Source: Halorientalis persicus
GTDB taxonomy: Archaea > Halobacteriota > Halobacteria > Halobacteriales > Haloarculaceae
Length of the DNA: 64,000 nt
NCBI RefSeq assembly: GCF_900110215.1
Contig: NZ_FOCX01000007.1
Span: forward strand, 62,001-126,000
Direction: 5' to 3'
Part shown: positions 61,817 through 64,000 of the stretch, in pieces
Numbering within the stretch: the stretch's first letter is position 1
Layout of the letters: each line of letters starts with the position of its first letter
Translations under genes and position numbers: made by a program
Notes under the pieces: model-generated
Databases searched by the model: none
What the model was told of the DNA's origin: nothing
The model's input: the letters and a program-made list of their open reading frames with translations, nothing else

Positions 61817-63219
61817 ACGTCCGCGTCCGCGGCATCTACAGCACGGCTCTGACGGGCACCTTCACCGACCGCGAGGACCTGTCGGTGGTGCAGGCCTCCG
61901 ACACCATCGCCGACCGCTTCGGGGACGCGTTCCCGCCGGTTCACGCCGACGCGAGCGTCGAGACGACGGGCGACCGGCAAGGCGTGGGCGTCGTCGGCGA
62001 CCCCGAGGCCGTCGAGAGGGTGACGGCCCTGCTCGCCGACGTGGGGCGAGACACACTCGTCTGGGCAGATCCCGCGCCGCGGGACGCGGTGTTCGACGGC
62101 CGGGTGACAGAGACGCTGGGTAGCGGTGCGGTCGTCCGCCTCGACGACGGTGTGGAGGGGTTCCTGCCCTACGACCGCACCGACGACCGCGTGGAGGCCG
62201 ACGACCGGGTTCGCGTGCAGGTACGGGAACCCGCCCCGCCCTGGGGTTCGAACAGGGCCGTCCTCGACACGGAACTCGGGTTCGCGGGCGCGCTGGCCGA
62301 ACTGGTGCGGGGCGGGTCGACCACCCGCGGCAGCGGCCCGGCGGACATCGTGGACCTCATCGCGGCGGACCCCCGGGACGGCTGGGGCGTCCGCTGGGGA
62401 CACCTGTCCGACGACGCGGAATTCGACGCGCTCGCCGACGCCCTGCGGGCTCACAACGAGCGCGCCGAGTCGCTGGACGCGGCCCTCGAAGCCGCTCCCG
62501 ACCCTGGAGAGACGGTCGGACGGCGCTGGGACGGGTCGGCGACACGGTGGATATGGTTCGGGCGCGAGTCCCGCTTCGCGCTGGACGAGCGCCGGCGCGA
62601 CGTGGTGCCGACGATGCCCGGTCACCACCGCATCAAGGCCGGCGACGACCGGGCGAGCGCCGCCGTCGACTTCGCGGAGGCGATCTGTGGCTCGGCGGAC
62701 GGCGAGGACGGCGACGGGCTGGACTTTCCCTTCGGTGTCGTAACCCGGCAGTTCGGCCCCCGCGAGGGCGACTCCGTCGAGATCGGGCACGGCAAGCCAG
62801 ACGGCCGCTACATCAGCCTGGGCCGGGGCGAGGTCGCCGCGTACGACCCCGACGGGACCGTCACGGTCTCGCGGGAACTCTCGCCGGGCGGGACGCTCGA
62901 CGCCATCGGCGAGCCAATCGAGGCCGGCGACGTGGCAGTCACGAAGTTCAAGGAGGGCCGCTGGTGGTACGCGACGGTCTACCGGGACGCCGAGGACCGC
63001 CGGAAGGGGACCTACGTCAACGTCTGTACGCCCGTAGAGGTCTTCCCCGACACCGTGCGCTACGTGGACCTGCACGTCGACGTGGTCAAACACGGCGACG
63101 GCCGGGTCGAGCGCGTCGACGACGACGAACTCGACGCCGCGGTCGAGGCCGGTGACGTGCCGGAAGATCTGGCCGAGAAGGCCCGGAGCGTGGCCGGCGC
63201 GGTCGAGAACGCCCTCTAA
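61813..63219 (+). CDS. FAU-1 family RNA-binding protein (probable ribonuclease)
   Basis: A 468-aa FAU-1 protein. An RNase E/G-like N-terminal part (MNVRVRGIYSTALTGTF) precedes an S1-like RNA-binding domain (about 95-150: DGRVTETLGSGAVVRLDDG and FLPYDRTDDRVEADDRVRVQV). The middle region leads into a DUF402-like C-terminal domain (about 300-440) including GRYISLGRGEVAAYDPDG and KFKEGRWWYATVYRDAE. Established knowledge: archaeal FAU-1 binds AU-rich RNA and shows RNase activity on 5S precursor RNA. The start is coupled to the upstream gene (ATGA). Confidence 0.9.
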   Translation: MNVRVRGIYSTALTGTFTDREDLSVVQASDTIADRFGDAFPPVHADASVETTGDRQGVGVVGDPEAVERVTALLADVGRDTLVWADPAPRDAVFDGRVTETLGSGAVVRLDDGVEGFLPYDRTDDRVEADDRVRVQVREPAPPWGSNRAVLDTELGFAGALAELVRGGSTTRGSGPADIVDLIAADPRDGWGVRWGHLSDDAEFDALADALRAHNERAESLDAALEAAPDPGETVGRRWDGSATRWIWFGRESRFALDERRRDVVPTMPGHHRIKAGDDRASAAVDFAEAICGSADGEDGDGLDFPFGVVTRQFGPREGDSVEIGHGKPDGRYISLGRGEVAAYDPDGTVTVSRELSPGGTLDAIGEPIEAGDVAVTKFKEGRWWYATVYRDAEDRRKGTYVNVCTPVEVFPDTVRYVDLHVDVVKHGDGRVERVDDDELDAAVEAGDVPEDLAEKARSVAGAVENAL

Positions 63220-63223
63220 CTTG

Positions 63224-64000
63224 TCAGTCCTGCCGCCCGTACCGCCAGGCCCCCAGTCCGAGCCCGGCCAGTCCCGCCAGCACGCCGAAACCGGGGCCGC
63301 TGGCGTCGGTCGTCGCAGTCCCGGTCCCGGACGACTGGTCGGTCGCGCCGTCGGTCGACGGTCCGGTCCCGTCCGCGGGCGTCAGCCCCGATCCGGGCAC
63401 GGGGAACGTGTAGAGCCGTTCGGTGATGTCGACCCCGGGCGGCTGGTCGACGCTGGGGGCGACCAGAAAATCGCCCGCCGGGCACGCGGTCCAGAAGCAG
63501 GCGTCGTACGTATCGCGCCAGGCGGCGATCTCGGTGGGGTTCGCGGGGTCGCTCACGTCGAAGACCTTCACGCCGCCCTGGTACCAGGAGGTGTAGAGCC
63601 GGTCACCGTCGAACACGAAGTTGTGGGCGGTGGTCCAGACGCCGTTCGAGTAGCTCGCGCTCTCCCCCTCGGGAATCGGCGGCGGGTCGATCCGGGTGAG
63701 GCGTTCGGGATTCTCCACGTCGGACACGTCGTAGAGGACGATCCCGCCGGGGCCGGGCTGGAACCACGCCTCGATCCCGATGCCGAGCAGGTCGCCGGTG
63801 TCGTTCACGGCGACGTAGTGGTCGTTGCCGGGGAGCCGAAACCCGTCCTCGTCGGCTGCATTCGGACCGAACTCCCGGAGTTCTTCGACCGGCCGACCGC
63901 GGACCCGGGAGACGAACGACGGATTCGCGGGGTCGTCCACGTCCACGACCCAGGTGCCGGCGTCCCAGTGGGCCAGGTAGGCCAGTCCGCCCTGGACGAA
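63224..64000 (-). CDS. PGF-CTERM anchored LVIVD-repeat surface protein (5' part outside the window)
   Basis: The C-terminal 258 residues or so of an exported protein; the frame remains open to base 64000. Repeated beta-propeller-like LVIVD units are visible: GTWVVDVDDPANPSFVSRV, GGIVLYDVSDVENPERLT and GGVKVFDVSDPANPTEIA. A Thr/Asp-rich stalk follows (TGPSTDGATDQSSGTGTAT), then SGPGFGVLAGLAGLGLG and AWRYGRQD, a PGF-CTERM anchor. The protein would be attached to lipid outside the cell by archaeosortase. Its substrate or role is unknown, and the signal peptide is not in view. Confidence 0.9.
   Translation of the reverse strand, partial: FVQGGLAYLAHWDAGTWVVDVDDPANPSFVSRVRGRPVEELREFGPNAADEDGFRLPGNDHYVAVNDTGDLLGIGIEAWFQPGPGGIVLYDVSDVENPERLTRIDPPPIPEGESASYSNGVWTTAHNFVFDGDRLYTSWYQGGVKVFDVSDPANPTEIAAWRDTYDACFWTACPAGDFLVAPSVDQPPGVDITERLYTFPVPGSGLTPADGTGPSTDGATDQSSGTGTATTDASGPGFGVLAGLAGLGLGAWRYGRQD

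Overview
The window is chromosomal DNA from a halophilic archaeon (class Halobacteria). The evidence is direct: very high GC, strongly acidic proteins, Tat-type (RR) secretion signals, lipobox lipoproteins, PGF-CTERM surface anchors, HTH-10 (bat-type) regulators, archaeal Sec61-beta, ABCE1/RLI, archaemetzincin, a UbaA/JAMM protein-modification pair and an F420-dependent oxidoreductase. Start codons commonly lie 25-30 nt after a TATA-like element, as in leaderless haloarchaeal mRNAs. There is no rRNA, so the genus cannot be fixed. I see no tRNA, CRISPR array, transposase or integrase; it reads as ordinary chromosome with about 62 genes.

Layout. 1-8.7 kb: M48 protease, small acidic protein, thiamine ThiD-ThiN fusion, PAS histidine kinase, secreted CocE-type hydrolase and a two-gene ABC-2 exporter. 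8.8-16.5 kb: MutS, a Baeyer-Villiger-type monooxygenase with a small ABM-like protein and a DUF5995 protein, a double-domain universal stress protein, and a DUF211/VIT-like pair. 16.5-30.5 kb: Ca2+-type P-ATPase, three short-chain dehydrogenases interleaved with two MFS transporters, a DUF4382 lipoprotein, MutL, a PfkB sugar kinase and a PGF-CTERM protein. 30.6-34.5 kb: a two-gene surface-protein operon. 34.6-42.9 kb: rhodanese/metallo-beta-lactamase fusion, thioesterase, several haloarchaeal proteins of unknown function, a BtuF-like protein, JAMM protease, UbaA and M32 carboxypeptidase. 43.1-54.4 kb: CheC, M20 peptidase, DUF368 transporter, PIN/KH ATPase, EMC6-like/ABCE1 and a CNNM-type CBS protein. 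54.5-64 kb: PHP phosphoesterase, F420:NADP reductase, HAD phosphatase, UPF0146, archaemetzincin, thioredoxin, two tandem HTH-10 regulators, a secreted alpha/beta hydrolase, the Sec61-beta/FAU-1 cluster and an LVIVD-repeat surface protein.

Most striking observation. The upstream gene of the surface operon (32139-34501, minus strand) is broken by one frame slip inside a pentanucleotide tandem repeat (TCCGA x3 plus TCC, 32297-32314). Read as given, the protein ends without an anchor. Removing exactly one 5-bp unit, or adding two, restores an open frame into a perfect PGF-CTERM anchor ending 9 nt before the next gene. This is either an assembly indel or a phase-variable switch between anchored and unanchored (released) forms of a surface protein. 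Other items worth a look are an identical 20-nt palindrome at two sites 55 kb apart, a perfect 20-bp palindrome encoding the convergent ends of two genes, a PfkB kinase with an altered GAGD motif, and the JAMM/UbaA neighbourhood.
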